From Aedes albopictus (Eukaryota; Arthropoda; Insecta; Diptera; Culicidae), in NCBI RefSeq assembly GCF_035046485.1, contig NC_085137.1:380680706-380744705 (forward strand): DNA of 64,000 nt, in the 5' to 3' direction. The notes under the pieces are model-generated. The model did no database searches. It was not told the origin of the DNA and was given only the letters and a program-made list of their open reading frames with translations. Positions 22,215 to 34,189 of the stretch are shown here, one piece after another (position 1 is the first letter of the stretch; the number at the start of each line of letters is the position of its first letter). A program made the translations under genes and the position numbers.

Positions 22215-22408
22215 GTGTTAAAACCACAAATACACCATTACCCCAAAAACCATTACAACGAATGTAATTACATAACATTCGAGATTTTGGGTTTTGGTGC
22301 AAAGCAAAGAGATAACTTTTTGATGAAAATGCCATTTAAATTAGGATATGTAACATTTCTGAAACTTATGGATTTTGGGGTAATGGTATGTTTGTGGTTA
22401 TAATACTT
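22215..22408. mobile_element. Small TA-flanked MITE in the centre of the foldback
   Basis: The ends are imperfect inverted repeats: AGTGTTAAAACCACAAATAC at the left and AGTATTATAACCACAAACAT read from the right, both continuing to CCATTACCCCAAAA. TA lies at 22213-22214 and 22409-22410. It is 194 bp and non-coding. Confidence 0.7.
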
Positions 22409-22948
22409 ATATAGTTATATAGGGTAGAATTCACGAATCCGCCATTTTTATCTCACTTCCATCCTCTTTCGCACTTTATACATATAACGTACTTAATTGA
22501 TTTTTATATACAATTTTATATACAATTTTCTACATTAACTTAGTCTAGAACATAGTTTATGAACATTTCATAACCATTTCTGTGTCTTGCCATTCAAGTA
22601 TCAAAGAAAGAATTGAAGTTGCACCAGAAAAATGACGTTTTGAATAAAAATCCGCCTCAGACTTCATTTGGAAGGTGACCCCCAAACTTTTGCACGGTAA
22701 CTTGTAAACCTAATTCGATAATTTAAATTATGTTATGATTTTTTCCGCTAAAATCTAATGAATGGCTCTCAAAGAGGATAGAAATAGGATTCTAATGCAA
22801 CTTTTATTTTAAAATTTGGTCGACCCAATTTTGAATTACACGGAAAACAATTTTTCGTACAGATTCAGGAAAAACATGTAAGTTTAGGTAAACTTTTTAT
22901 ACTAAAAATTTTAAATAAAATTTGTGAAAAGTACCTACGAATCGAATA

Positions 22949-24254
22949 CCGTCAAACGGGGTTACTTGCAACAGCGGTGTAACTTGCAACACGATGACAT
23001 ACACTAAATGTGAAACATTTTCCAATAATAATAAAAACTAGTATGCCCTACTATTCCGGTTATAGAGATTATGTGTATCAAAGATCGATTTAGTATAAAA
23101 ATTAGCTTTGTTTCTTTGTTTATGGTTTAGCTAACCTGTTAAAACGGATTGCTCATTTTATGCCATAAAAACAAGTGTGAAAATCGTGCTTGATCTCTCC
23201 CTTATGGTAAGTGCGATAAGTCTGATGACCTTGCTTGCAGTTAGGGTACCTAATAGTAAGCTTAGCTAAACGATAAAAGTTTGATAAACTTATCGACTAA
23301 GTAATGCAAAAAATCATTATTATATTCGACAACCACTATGGGGTAACTTGCAACAGTTGAATTTGACGAAACCTTCTATTATTTATCTTCATTTCACGAT
23401 ATACTTGACAGAAATAACCGAAATGGATCATTTATTGATTACGTAACGCGTTCATTTTCAAATGACAATTCATTTTTTACAGTTTTTTGCACTTGACCTT
23501 CACACATTGTTAGGAAATACCACATTTTTAAGTTTCATTCATGTTTCATCATGTAAAAGTTCAATTTTTGATTATGAACGCTGTAAGCAATCACCAATAT
23601 CAGTTCTGAACCTAGATGGAGTAAATTATTTCAGTTCAATACCCAAATTAGCGAGTATGAAATTTACAAAGTAGAATAGGTGTATTTCAATCATGTTAAT
23701 TTAGCTGAAATTGCCAAACACCACTTCAAACTGAAAACTACTTCAAGATGACTCACTCTACCTTTTCAAGAAATGACAATAATCATTGTTGACATTTTGT
23801 AATGAGTGCTAAGTCACGAGAATCATTTATATTTTGCGTTTGAGGGACGTGAGACCTGTTGCTAAACGAGTATATTGTTTGCAATAACTATCAATCCTTT
23901 CATGAAAAATTATATGTCAATTGGTTAGTGTACATCTTTTTATGGTATGTTTCATGCATAACATCAAAAATTCACAATACGACTAAATACTAGAATGTTA
24001 GTGCTGTTTAATGATAACTAACTTAGCTTCGTGTCCTATGTTGCAAGTTACCCCACAGATGGGGAAACTTGCAACAAGCATGTATTTCACACCTCCTGAT
24101 TAGGAGGCAACGTGTTTTGGTAAACCAAGTGCTGCATAGTATTCTACTCGGGGTAATTAGCGTACACGATGCTTCACAGGATGTTTCAAATGTTTAGATT
24201 TTCAATGATATTGCTTCAAAGTCGAAAAGTGTTGCAAGTTACCCCATTTGACGG
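22949..24254. mobile_element. TA-flanked non-autonomous DNA transposon (CCGTCAAACGGGG ends)
   Basis: The left end CCGTCAAACGGGGTTACTTG is mirrored at the right as CCGTCAAATGGGGTAACTTG. GGGGTAACTTGCAACA-type motifs recur internally (23339-23354 and 24046-24075). TA flanks both ends. Removing the 1306-bp element and one TA leaves the right arm of the host foldback collinear with the left arm, which confirms the boundaries. It is AT-rich inside with no transposase frame. Confidence 0.88.
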
Positions 24255-24379
24255 TATAACTCTTTATCTTTCGATAGAGTCTAAGAACGAGTGGATTAAA
24301 TGAAAGATGGCTAAGATATGACCGAAAAATATTTCCATGTTTTTGAGGGGGTGACCCCAAACTTTTGCACGGGAGTGTA

Positions 24380-25850
24380 TGCACAATAATAGCTCTGAGA
24401 AGCGAGGCATAAAAATGTGCATAAATATAATAGCTGGTAAGGATGGTATCGCAGCTGAATTCATAGAGATAGGCCTATATTATTTCTCTGCATTAGTTGA
24501 TAGTCAGGATGTGGTAAACCGAACATTGATTGGTTTCTTTTAAATCGTGTTTATTTTCTTCCACGCTTATAAAAATCACTGTTTTTACAATTTTCATACT
24601 CTTTCAGATGATATTCGTAACTTTTTCTTCTTATAAACACAAACACCATGAATACGAATCGTGCAAGGGTTATGCTGATCGGTTCATCCGTTCTTGAGTT
24701 TTGTTGCCTCAAGGAGACTTCAAACTCATTTTTATATGTAGATATATATCTGCTATGTACTCGCGTACATATGTACATCCTTTGTTATTAGTCATTATTA
24801 ATGTATCTTTAACCTCATAATACCTGCAACAATGCTGTCCATGACAAATTTCTCCAAACTGCCTATACAGACCTCCCCGGAAAAGGTTACATACAAACAC
24901 TTCCACGAATCCAGAACGCGTATCTACGTGTAGTACTACACCGACCAATTTAAGCAGATTTGGTTCATTCCGGGAATGCGACCATTATCATTACCAATAC
25001 ATCGGAGCTTCCCCGGACCAATCGGCGCGGCGGTGGCGGGGTTGAAACGAGCGTTCCATTTAATTTATGATTATTTTTCTTTGATTCTTTCCCAAAACCG
25101 TCACACCTAACAAAGGGGGGATTGAAACTTTTGCCTTTGCGTTTGGGGTTCCGTTCCCGTTCTGTCCCATCAAAAGAACCTGTTTGCGGAAAAGTTCAAC
25201 CTTATTTGGTTGCCACAGAGAGGTTTGGCTTTTGTCACAAACATACCCACCACCCGGCCGGCGGTGACGTGTATTCAGTCGGGGATATTTTTGGACCGAG
25301 GACTATCCTATATGATGTGATGTGGCGTTATACACAGCAGTCGGACCAAAGCAACACGGTGTTCGTTGCAAGATAAATGATAATATAATGCGTGATGCCG
25401 GTGGTATGAATTTCAAATTTGTTTTTGTTTGTGATTTGTTGCGAGTAAAAGTATTGCCGTGATTCAGATGTGTTTTCTTTCTACAAGACTTGGTAAACTT
25501 GCGCAAACTTTTTCGCAATATTTGCATAGAGGGTATGATTATCTTGATATGATATTGGGTCGAATTCTATATCTTTTGCATCACATACATTCGAATGGTC
25601 ATAAACACTAGAAATGCTGTGTTTGATTGATCAACATTTTGTATGCCACTCTTATAAAATGTTTGTACAAATACTGTAAAACAGTTATGGTAAAGCTCAA
25701 CATGGATGATATGAAAACATGGCTGAAACACCAAAAAAATACTTGAAGTTTTTTATTTTGAATAACACCAAGTGAAATCCAAGAAAAAAATGTATGAAGC
25801 AATACCAGAATGAAAACGTCAAAGTACTCCGGAATAAAATCTACGAGAAA
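24380..25850. other. Low-copy DNA, no gene recognised
   Basis: A GC-richer island lies at about 24900-25380 with runs such as CCGGACCAATCGGCGCGG and CACCCGGCCGGCGG. An 84-residue frame at 25122-25376 has no recognised domain and may be chance. No transposon ends or tandem repeats stand out. The island may be regulatory or an unseen exon of a host gene. Confidence 0.35.
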
Positions 25851-26213
25851 TTGATGATAAAACTTAAAGAAAAATATCTGTTGGAATATTATGAATATTC
25901 TTTACAGGAAGATCTCACCAGAAGAAATCCCTGTTTAAAATCCATGACGAAACCCAGTTAAGGTTCCAGGAAAAATCCATAGAGAAACTCCAGGAAAAAT
26001 CTTCGAGGAAACACCAGAAATAATTTTGGAAAAACTCCCCAAAAATTGGAACGAATTTCACCGGAAGTATTGGGGAACCCTGAAAAAAAAAACCAGAAGA
26101 AATCCCAGGTGAAATTCCTGAAGAATTCCAGTAGAAACTTTGGAGCAAGAGCAATCCCAAGAGAAGCTCCAGAAGAAATTGCTGGAAAAAACTTGAGCAG
26201 AAATCTTGGAAGG
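25851..26213. repeat. Degenerate 12-bp family, purine-rich orientation
   Basis: Units such as CCAGGAAAAATCC, GAGGAAACACCAG and CCAGAAGAAATTG recur at about 12-15 bases. No gene. Confidence 0.5.
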
Positions 26214-26215
26214 TC

Positions 26216-26416
26216 TTCTTCTTCTTATTTTTATTCTTCTTGTTTTTTAGATGGCTCTACGCTCCCAATGGAATTTGGCCTGGCTTTCTTCAACTTAGTG
26301 TTCTTTGAGCATTTCCACAGTTGTTAATTGAAGGAATTTCTTTGGCTGCCGCTACATGAATTTGTGTGTTGTGAGGCAAGCACAATGATACACTATGCCC
26401 AGGAAAGTCGAGAAAA
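26216..26416 (-). mobile_element. Feilai: Feilai-like SINE, 5'-truncated
   Basis: On the minus strand it matches the body of the full copy from CTCGACTTTCCTGGGCATAG through AACTGTGGAAATGCTC and AAGAACACTAAGTTGAAG, and ends in a GAAGAA-rich tail (plus-strand CTTCTTCTTCTT at 26216-26227). The tRNA-like head is missing. Confidence 0.85.
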
Positions 26417-26534
26417 GTTCCCTCAGTCGTCTTTACAATGATTGATTTTTCAATTGAAATTTTTACGCTTTTCATTTGTCAAATATTCATTATGTAGGGT
26501 AAATTGTGATTTATTTATGCATCATTTTAGCTGC

Positions 26535-26673
26535 TAGTACACAGGGTCAAATATTTGTCCAAAAAGAAACCAATGCTCAAACATCTTATTTGACTCGATC
26601 GAATTTTCATTAGTGTCAAACTGATGTTGTTTCTTGAATTCTTCCGTTGTCAAATATTTGACTCTGTGTACTA
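26535..26673. mobile_element. Short palindromic MITE (TAGTACACAG ends)
   Basis: TAGTACACAGGGTCAAATAT at the left is mirrored at the right end (CAAATATTTGACTCTGTG, then TACTA). It is 139 bp and non-coding. Target duplication not resolved. Confidence 0.75.
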
Positions 26674-26679
26674 TTGGTC

Positions 26680-27555
26680 TTAGTTTCTTTGTGAAAACTA
26701 TTGTTGTTTGATATTGTATTGACCTACATTTCTTTATTGTTGATTTCTGATTATTTTACAGACAATAGTTACTTTTGCATATGTAGTTTATATTTTTGTC
26801 GCCCTACGTTTATACCTATTTCAATTATGCCTTACATTCCATACTCACAAATAGATGGTTGTTTTCGACAAACCCAATTTTCATTTTATCTGTATCATAA
26901 AAATAAAACTCTCAGTTCGCGTAGCCATAATAACACCACCGCAGGGTTCGAGCAAATTAGTTGTCAATCGAATCGTTTATAGTCATTCCGAGAATAACAG
27001 TAATCTGTTCTTATCAGCTTTCAACAGTACCATCGCTAAATGCAATTGGCGTGCTTAACAACCGGAGCACCACTGCGGAATGCATTTCGTCCAACAGCCC
27101 GTGTGCTAAACATAATATGCAATTAAAAGTCCAATTACCGTTTTCTGCACATACCAAAAATAAAATCATCTGATATTCTACCCCTGACCCGAGCGCACTG
27201 CTGAACCTCACCTCTCGACAGCAGCAACACGACCCGAGTACCACCCACCCTTCCATCCGTGCTTGCTGCGTAAAACATTCAAATACTTCTCATTTCCTGT
27301 GAGAGTTTATTTTCGCAGCATATACACATAAATAAAAGCGCTACTTTATCGTCCAACACCCCGGCAAGAAACCGAAAAAATAAAATAAAACCATTGAGAC
27401 CTCATCTCTCAGTGGCTCCTCACTCACCCACAACGAAAGTGTACCGAATATTCTCGACTCTTATGCTGGGTGCGCTATGCAAAACTCTTGGCTGGCACAC
27501 AACCGCATCAACACTGACTGACTGTTGAGTGAGCACTACAGGCATTGCTCGAAAA
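26680..27555. other. Low-copy DNA, no gene recognised
   Basis: Mixed composition, with a GC-richer patch at about 27170-27260 and 27370-27560. Frames on both strands overlap and carry no known motif. No transposon ends seen. Confidence 0.35.
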
Positions 27556-28477
27556 GTGCGGTCAAAATGTTTGGGATAGGCAACTTTTTTTTTTTCTCTC
27601 ACAAAAAAGTTCATCATGCTGTAACTTTTCATAGAGTGCCTCAAAAATTGTCAAACTTTGGCTGTTTGTCAGCCTGTTATATGTGCACCATTGGTACAAA
27701 TTTGGGCTCGATTGGTCAATCTTTCGCGAAGCAAAAACTGTTTTCGTAAAACACTATTTTAGACTACCAATTTTTGAACTGTCATATCTCAGAAACCAGT
27801 AAACCGAATTAAATGAAGTTTTGAACGTTTATCAACAATATATTGATACTTGATGCGACATTATAAAATGTAATATTTTCTCACGGCGAGTAAAGTTATA
27901 CCGGTTTGACATTTTCACCCATATGAAGGAAATTAAGTCAAATTTACAATATCACACGAAAATTACTAAATGTGTTCTTCCTTCAACCCAAAGAGGCTCT
28001 AATATATCTAATTGGAGATATCTTGAGAACAAAAGTAGAAAATCTTTGGATATCTAAACTTAATTTTTTTGAAATTGATGTAAACAATACTTTTTTTTTC
28101 GAGAAAGATCCAAAAAGTGACCAGTCATGATAACTTTTTGTAACGTTTAAAAAGTACCTATGTTTTAATAACTCGTAAAGCATTAATATACTGTTGATAA
28201 ACGTTCAAAATTTCATTCAATTCGGATCACTGGTTTCTGAGATATAACAGTTCAAAAATAAGCTGTCTGAAAAATAGTGTTTTACGAAAACGGTTCTAGC
28301 TTTGCGAAAGATTAACCAATGGAGCCCAAATTTGCACCAATGATGCACATATAAAAGGTTGACAAACAGTCAAAATTTGAGAATTTTTATGCACTCTATG
28401 AAAAGTTACAGCATGTTGAACTTTTTTGTGAGAGAAAAATAAGTTGCCTATCCCAAACATATTGGCCACCCCCTGTA
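27556..28477. mobile_element. Long foldback element (CAGGGGGTGGCC tip)
   Basis: Arms of roughly 350 bases are inverted: TGTTTGGGATAGGCAAC near 27568 and its complement near 28440-28460, plus GTAACTTTTCATAGAGTGC and TATCTCAGAAACCAGT. The right tip is CAGGGGGTGGCC read inward, followed by TA, a Tc1/mariner-like arrangement. The left tip has lost the CAGGGGGT portion. The middle (27880-28100) is unique and AT-rich. Confidence 0.8.
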
Positions 28478-28734
28478 TTTCAATTACCAGAGTTTCAAGA
28501 ATACATGGCCGAGTCCATACCAGTGTTTTGAAATTTTTAAGTAAACCATCTTTTGGTAAAGTTAATTTTTCTAACGCTTTGATGCTTCGTGGCCTGGTTG
28601 TTTACGATTCGGACCCAGAAAAAAAATCGTCTGCATCCCATGGTTGGTTTTATTGAATTCAAAATGTACGGTTCCCGTGCGTGGGAAAGTGGGCTGCTTT
28701 ATGACTTGTTGGTTGCATTCCTTCCATAAGCACA

Positions 28735-30600
28735 TTCTAGGATTTCTTCACAAATTTCTTCAAAGACTTTCACAGGAATTTGTTCTTTAATTCCTGGACA
28801 ATGCTTTATGAGATTTATCCGTGGGTTTATTTGGGAATCTTTCAAAAGTCCTTCGAGGCGCTGCTGAAACTCCTCTAGGAGCTCTTGCCAGGATTGTTCC
28901 AGGAAATTTTCCCGAAATTCGTCCAGAGGTTCCTTCTGAAATTTCTCTTGGAATTTGGTTTCGAGATTCCTCCAGAAATTCTTTCTTTAGGGATTTCAAA
29001 AATTCCTGAAATTAACCCTGCAATTTTACCTGAGATTCCTTTGAAAAAAATCTGCAGTTTCTCCATAAACTTTTGCCTGGATTCCACCAGGGATCTCTTC
29101 TGTGATTCCTCAGAAAGCTCCATATGAGATTCTCCTTGGGTTTCCTTCAGAAAAAAAAGCTTTCATTTGGGAGTCCTCCAGGATTGATTCTGAAATTGCT
29201 TCCCCTACTTGAAGGAGTTTCTTCCAGGAATTCTTAATGAGCTTAATGAGAAGTATTTATTCCAGAATTCAATGCAGAATGAGCTCCGAAGGAAATTCCT
29301 TACAAAAACGTCGAGGAAATCCCTTAAGATTCTTTTGGAGGAATTACTCAAGGAATTTCTGTAGGAACACTATGAAAAATTCCTAAAGTAATATAATAAG
29401 GAGAAATTCTATAACGAATTCCATCAAAAAACTCTGGAAGGATTCTTTGAAATACTCCTGGAAGAATTCCGCACTGACCTTCTGGAGGATTTCCATTCTG
29501 AACACCTGGGAAAAGTTCGAAAATGGACTTTCGGAGGAAATCCAGAAAGAGCTCCTGAAATAACTTAGAAAAGAGTTCTTCGAGGTATCCTGGAAGAAAT
29601 GTTGGCAAAAAAAAATAACGGGAGAAGCTTCCGGAGGAATTTTGGAAGGAGTTCCTAGAGGAATCCAGAAATGAATTGTTGAAGGAATCCCGGAATCAGT
29701 TCTTGAAAGAATCCCGGAAGAAGATCTTGGAAGAATCCTGGAAGAATCCTGGAAGAATCCTGGAAGAGTCCTGGAAGAGGCTTTTAGAAGGAGTTCTTGA
29801 AGAAGTTTCTGAAAGAATTCTGGAAGGAGCTCCCGGAGGAAGTTCTATGAGGAATACCGAGAAAAAATCCTGGAAGATTCCCGGAAGGATTTCCTATGGA
29901 ATCTCAGAAAGAATATCTGAAAAAAAAACCAGAAGGATCGCAGGGACTGACCTGAAAACCTGAAGCGCAGGGACCTTGCATGGCATTCCTGGGAAAGCCC
30001 TGAAGGAATTCCGGACAGAAGTTTTGGGTGCAGTTGCTGAAGGACTCCCGAAGAGATTACTTGAAGTAATCCATGAAAGATTCCTGGATTATCAGATTAA
30101 ATCTCCGATTAAACTTCAACCTTCCTATATTGGTTCCAAATAAAGGATAACGTGCTTCAGGAGCCGGCTTTCTGATCTATCCTGGAAGGATTTCAAAAGA
30201 AACTCCTAGTGTAACCTCAGATAAAAATCCTGGAGGAATCTTAGAAGGAATTTGAGGCTACCACAGAAGGAACTCATAAAGAAACACATAGAAAATGCCT
30301 AGAAGGAACTTCTAGAAGACTCCCAAAAGGATCACTTTTAGAAATGCTACTTGGAATCATTGGAGGAATCGCGGGAGAACTTCTTGGGGAAATCCCAGAT
30401 GGAACCTGTTTAGGAATCTCAGAAAATAATCCTGAAGGAACTCCACAAGCAATTTCGCAATGAATACTAAATAAACCCTGAAAGAATCTCACGATGAACC
30501 TCCTGAGCATACCAGAAGAAAATCATGGAGGAGTACTGAAATGTGTGGATAAACCGCACAAGGAATTTCGGTGAAATTCCAGAAGGTGCTCCTGGAGAGA
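28735..30600. repeat. Degenerate 12-bp family; orientation switches near 29230
   Basis: Pyrimidine-rich units (CTTCTGAAATTTCTC, CTCCAGAAATTC) run to about 29220, then purine-rich ones (GGAAGAATCCTGG, GGAGGAATTTTGG), including a tight local tandem at 29728-29790. Frames such as plus 29676-29963 translate as Lys/Glu/Ser-rich periodic peptides typical of this repeat and are not called as genes. Confidence 0.6.
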
Positions 30601-31030
30601 TGCCACCAGCAAATGATAAATCAGTACACTTTTCCATTCGATATTTTTAGCATATCAAAGATGTCATACAAACATTAACCTTCCGTAACTCGCACGGTTG
30701 ACTACCTGCGTCAGCATCACGCTAATTCTGAGTACAAAAAGCGAGATTTTTTCAACGTGTTCAACAAAATACAACAGCGCGATCGCTCGTGGGTTAAAAT
30801 GGTCAGGCCCACTGTGCAGACTAATAGGGAGAGATAATTCAAAATTTTGAGGCGATCAAGTTTTTCACTAATGAACAACATGATTGACAAACCTTTTTAA
30901 TTTAAGGAAGAAACGGGGACAACCGTACCAATCGTTTCGTTTTAGGGGAACGAGGTTTGAGCATTGAATCGTTGTGAAAGGCACAGCTAAGAAGGTTAAC
31001 CCTTCCGTTACCAACCCCCCCTAACGAGAG
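30601..31030. other. Low-copy DNA
   Basis: Nothing recognisable: no repeat periodicity, no transposon ends and no plausible frame. Confidence 0.3.
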
Positions 31031-31915
31031 TGTGAAAAAATACTCTTTTCGTTATAACTTTTTTGTTTTTCGATATTTTCGACCAAATTTTGACACAATA
31101 AGCGGATATCCTTCTTATATAAGGATTTGCCAGGGACTGTTGGAATGGCCCCCTGGTTCCGGAGTTATTCCGGAATCAAAATGGGTCATTCGATTTGGCC
31201 ATTTTGGAAAAAGTAAATTTTCGATATGAGAGCCGTTCAGTTTTCAGACCTAAGTGCACTAGAATGATAGAAAAATTTGTCTAGAAGTCCATCCCGGTCA
31301 CTACGTGCCTTGGAACCCGTTTTACGGATGTTCCGGGGAACCGGTTCCGGGGCCAAGTTTTTAATATGATTCAATACCATCATGCGACACCTGAAACTTC
31401 GTGGTTTTTTCAAGATGCATCATTCTTTGCTGTTTTGGCTTTGTCTGAAATACTGTTGGCCATTTTGGAACCGGTATTCGGATTTCCCGGAAATCGGTTC
31501 CGGTGGTTCCGGGGTCTAATTTTCGAAAATAAACAAACACCATCATGCGACATATCAAACTTCATGATTTTGAAAATTATGGCATTTTATCATAATGATT
31601 GGCTCCTTAGGATACATTTGGCCATTATGAAATAGGTATACAGATTTTCCGGAATCCAGTTCCGCGGCCAAGTTTTGAAAATGGTTCAATACCGTCATGC
31701 GGCATCTCAAACATCGTGATTTTCAAAATACATTATTCTGGGCTAATATTGCGTTATATAAAATACTGTTGGCCATTTTAGAACCGGTATTCGGGTTTTC
31801 CGGGAATCGGATCCGGTGGTTCCGGGGTCAATTTTTCGAAGATAAACAAACGCAATCATGTGACCACGAGCGAAACCATTGATTACTATCCGTATATTAA
31901 TGCTTTGAACCAGTA
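31031..31915. repeat. Diverged tandem family of about 150-165 bp (GGTTCCGG motif)
   Basis: Four loosely similar units can be aligned on the motif CCGG(T)GGTTCCGGGG plus ACCATCATGCGACA or a variant, at about 31335, 31500, 31665 and 31815. The two outer and two inner units alternate in type (AAGTTTTTAATATGATTCAAT type and TTCGAAAATAAACAAAC type). Short overlapping frames are not convincing. Confidence 0.6.
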
Positions 31916-31929
31916 ACTGCCACTGTTGG

Positions 31930-33000
31930 GTATTCATTCTGAGAATGCATCCAGGAATGCTTTCCGGAGATTCCTCATGGAATTCCGCAACCTCTCCAAA
32001 GAATTCCCTCCGGAATTCATCCAGGAAATTCCTCTTGAAGGATGTTCTTCAATTTTATTCAATCCTGCGAGGTTACCAAAAACTCATTCCGAGGATTCTC
32101 CTAGGAGTTTCCTCCGAAAAGTGTCACAGGAATTCCGTTTAGGGATTCCTCCAGGAGTTTCTGATGGAGATTTGATTCCGGGGATTCATCCAAGAATTCT
32201 TTTTAGACATGCTTCCTGGATATTGTGAGGGTTCCTCCAGAAATTAATTACAGAGAATTTTCCAAAAATTCGTTTTGGGCGATTTCGCGTAAAATTCTTC
32301 CGAAAATTCAAACAGGTTTCACCTAAAGAATCTCTTCAAATTCCACCAAAGATTCCTTCAGGAGCTCCTCCGTGAATTCCTCCTAAGTTCCTCCAAGAAT
32401 TTATCCAGGAAGATCCTCCTGAAGTTTTTATGAGTTTATGCGTTTTTATGAGAATTCCTCCGAGACTTCCTTCGGGAAATTTTCCAAAGATTCCTCCAGG
32501 AATTTCTTCAAAATATTTCGCCAGGAGTTCTTTCGAAAATTCCTCCAGGAATTCCCCCAGTAAGTTCCTCCAGGAGTTCCTCTGGGAATACCACCGAGCA
32601 TTCCTCAGGGAGATCCTCCAGAACCTTCTTTAGGAATCCTTCCAGGAGTTCCTCTAGGAATTCCTCCAGAAGTTCCTCCAGGAATTTTTCCAGGAAGTTC
32701 CTCTAGGGACTCCTCCGACCGAAAGTTCCTGCAGGAGTTCCTCCGGAAATTCCTCTAAATTTTCCTCCAGGAGTTCTTAGGGATATTTCTCCGGGAATTC
32801 CTTCAAAAAATATTCCGGGAATTCCTCCAACATTTCTTCCAGGAGTTCTTTCGAAAATTCCTCCGAGAATTCCTCCAGGAATTCTCCCTGGAAATTCTTG
32901 CGGGAATTTCTCCTGGAATTACCTCAAGAGCTCCTCCAGAAGTTCTTCGAGGAATACTTGTAGGAGTCCCTCCGGGTGCTTCCGCAAGAATTCTTCCAGG
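31930..33000. repeat. 12-bp minisatellite, left (pyrimidine-rich) half of an inverted pair
   Basis: Units such as ATTCCTCCAGGA, AGTTCCTCCAGG and ATTCCTTCAGGA repeat at about 12 bases. They become cleaner towards the right and end near 33000, where the orientation flips. Confidence 0.75.
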
Positions 33001-33009
33001 GAATTCCAC

Positions 33010-33555
33010 ACCAATAGTTTCGGGGAGGAACGCCTGAAGGAACTTCCAGAGGAATTTCTGGAGGAACTTCCAGAGGAATTCCCGGAGGAACTTCCAGAGG
33101 AATTCCCGGAGGAACTTCCAGAGGAATTCCCGGAGGAACTTCCAGAGGAATTCCCGGAGGGACTTCCAGAGGAATTCCCGGAGGAATTTCCAGAGGAATT
33201 CCTGAAGGAACTTCCAGAGGAATTCCTGGAGGAACTTCCAGAGGAATTGCCGGATGAACTTCCAGCGGAATTCCTGGAGGAACTTCCAGAGGAATTCCTG
33301 GAGGAACTTCCAGAGGAATTCCCGGAGGAACTTCCAGAGGAATTCCCGGAGGAACTTCCAGAGGAATTCCCGGAGGGACTTCCAGAGGAATTCCTGAAGG
33401 AATTTCCGGAGGAAATCCTGAAGGAATTTCCGGAGGAATTCCTGAAAGAATTTCCGTAGGAATTCGTGAAGGAATTTCCGGAGGAATTCCTGAAGGAATT
33501 CCCGGAGGAATTCCTGGAGGAATTTCCGGAGGAATTTCTGGAGGAATTCCCGTGT
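33010..33555. repeat. 24-bp minisatellite, right (purine-rich) half of an inverted pair
   Basis: Nearly regular 24-bp units made of GGAACTTCCAGA and GGAATTCCCGGA, then GGAATTTCCGGA variants. Relative to the preceding block the strand bias is reversed, so the two arrays could pair with each other. Open frames on both strands are produced by the periodicity. Confidence 0.85.
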
Positions 33556-33659
33556 CGAAGACACTAACCCCGTGTCGAAACGTTGGGCAAGTAATAAACA
33601 TCGTTTGCTAATTTCGAGACTGCGTAGCCGTTTTTAATGATAGTTGAAACGATACAGTC

Positions 33660-33990
33660 GAACCTCCACTAGAATATTCTCAGTAAATTATTCTTGAAGT
33701 TCTTCTAGGGTGTTACCCAGAAGTTCCTCCGACATTTCTCCACAGATTGCATCTTAAACTTCTTCTGTTATTTATCAAAACCACAGTAAAACCTTCATTC
33801 GAGATTTCTTTGGGATTTTTTTCCGGAGACCCTTCAGGAATTCCCTCAGATATTGTTTCAGGATTTCTTTAAAAAAATCAATTCAAAGCTATTTCTTGAC
33901 GTTTCTCTAGGAATATCTCGAGAAATTGTTCTTCTCAGAAATTCTTCTAAGAGAATTCCCTAATTTATCAAGCACTTCAAGATTCCTTGA
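33660..33990. repeat. Degenerate 12-bp family, pyrimidine-rich
   Basis: Units such as TTCTTCTAGGGTG, AGTTCCTCCGAC and AATTCCCTCAGA. Similar sequence resumes at about 34200-34420 after the SINE, so the SINE lies within an old repeat block. Confidence 0.5.
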
Positions 33991-33992
33991 AA

Positions 33993-34185
33993 AAATCAAT
34001 TTTATCAGATTGTTTTTGTCTGTATTAACCAGATTTTTTACCCTAGCTAGTTCATCTCGGGAAAGCGTGAGTCCCTTCCGAAGGAAGAGCCCACATTTTG
34101 TGAGTATGTCGGGAATGGGATTCGATCCCAGGTCCTCGGCGTGATAGTCTTGTTTTATAACCCCCACACCAGGTCCGCTCCAGAT
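33993..34185 (-). mobile_element. tRNA-derived SINE with LINE-like 3' tail
   Basis: On the minus strand it begins GAGCGGACCTGGTGTGGGG (A-box region), has a B-box-like GGGATCGAATCCC, then CTTCCTTCGGAAGGGA, and ends with a GAGATGAACTAGCTAGGGT segment followed by TTAATACAGACAAAAAC. The tail resembles the LINE 3' end near 44313-44350. It differs from Feilai and from the SINE at 15417. Target duplication not resolved. Confidence 0.8.
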
Positions 34186-34189
34186 TTTT

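Larger units (their letters stand above)
21578..24378. mobile_element. Large foldback element carrying two nested insertions
   Basis: The left arm (21578-22200) and right arm (22425-22946 plus 24257-24330) are inverted copies of about 600 bases. Shared blocks include CTAATCCACTCGTTCTTAGA, ACTTTTCACAAAT and AATTTAAATTAT. The right end reads outward to TTTTGCACGGGAG; the matching left tip is missing, so the left side is truncated. The centre is split by the 22215-22408 element and the right arm by the 22949-24254 element. No transposase is visible. Confidence 0.8.

Noticed and set aside
22215..22403. Open frames on both strands in the foldback centre
   Set aside because: They are the two inverted ends of one small MITE read in opposite directions.
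32803..33601. 253- and 225-codon minus-strand frames as repeat proteins
   Set aside because: They arise from the 12/24-bp periodic arrays, and parallel frames are open on both strands.
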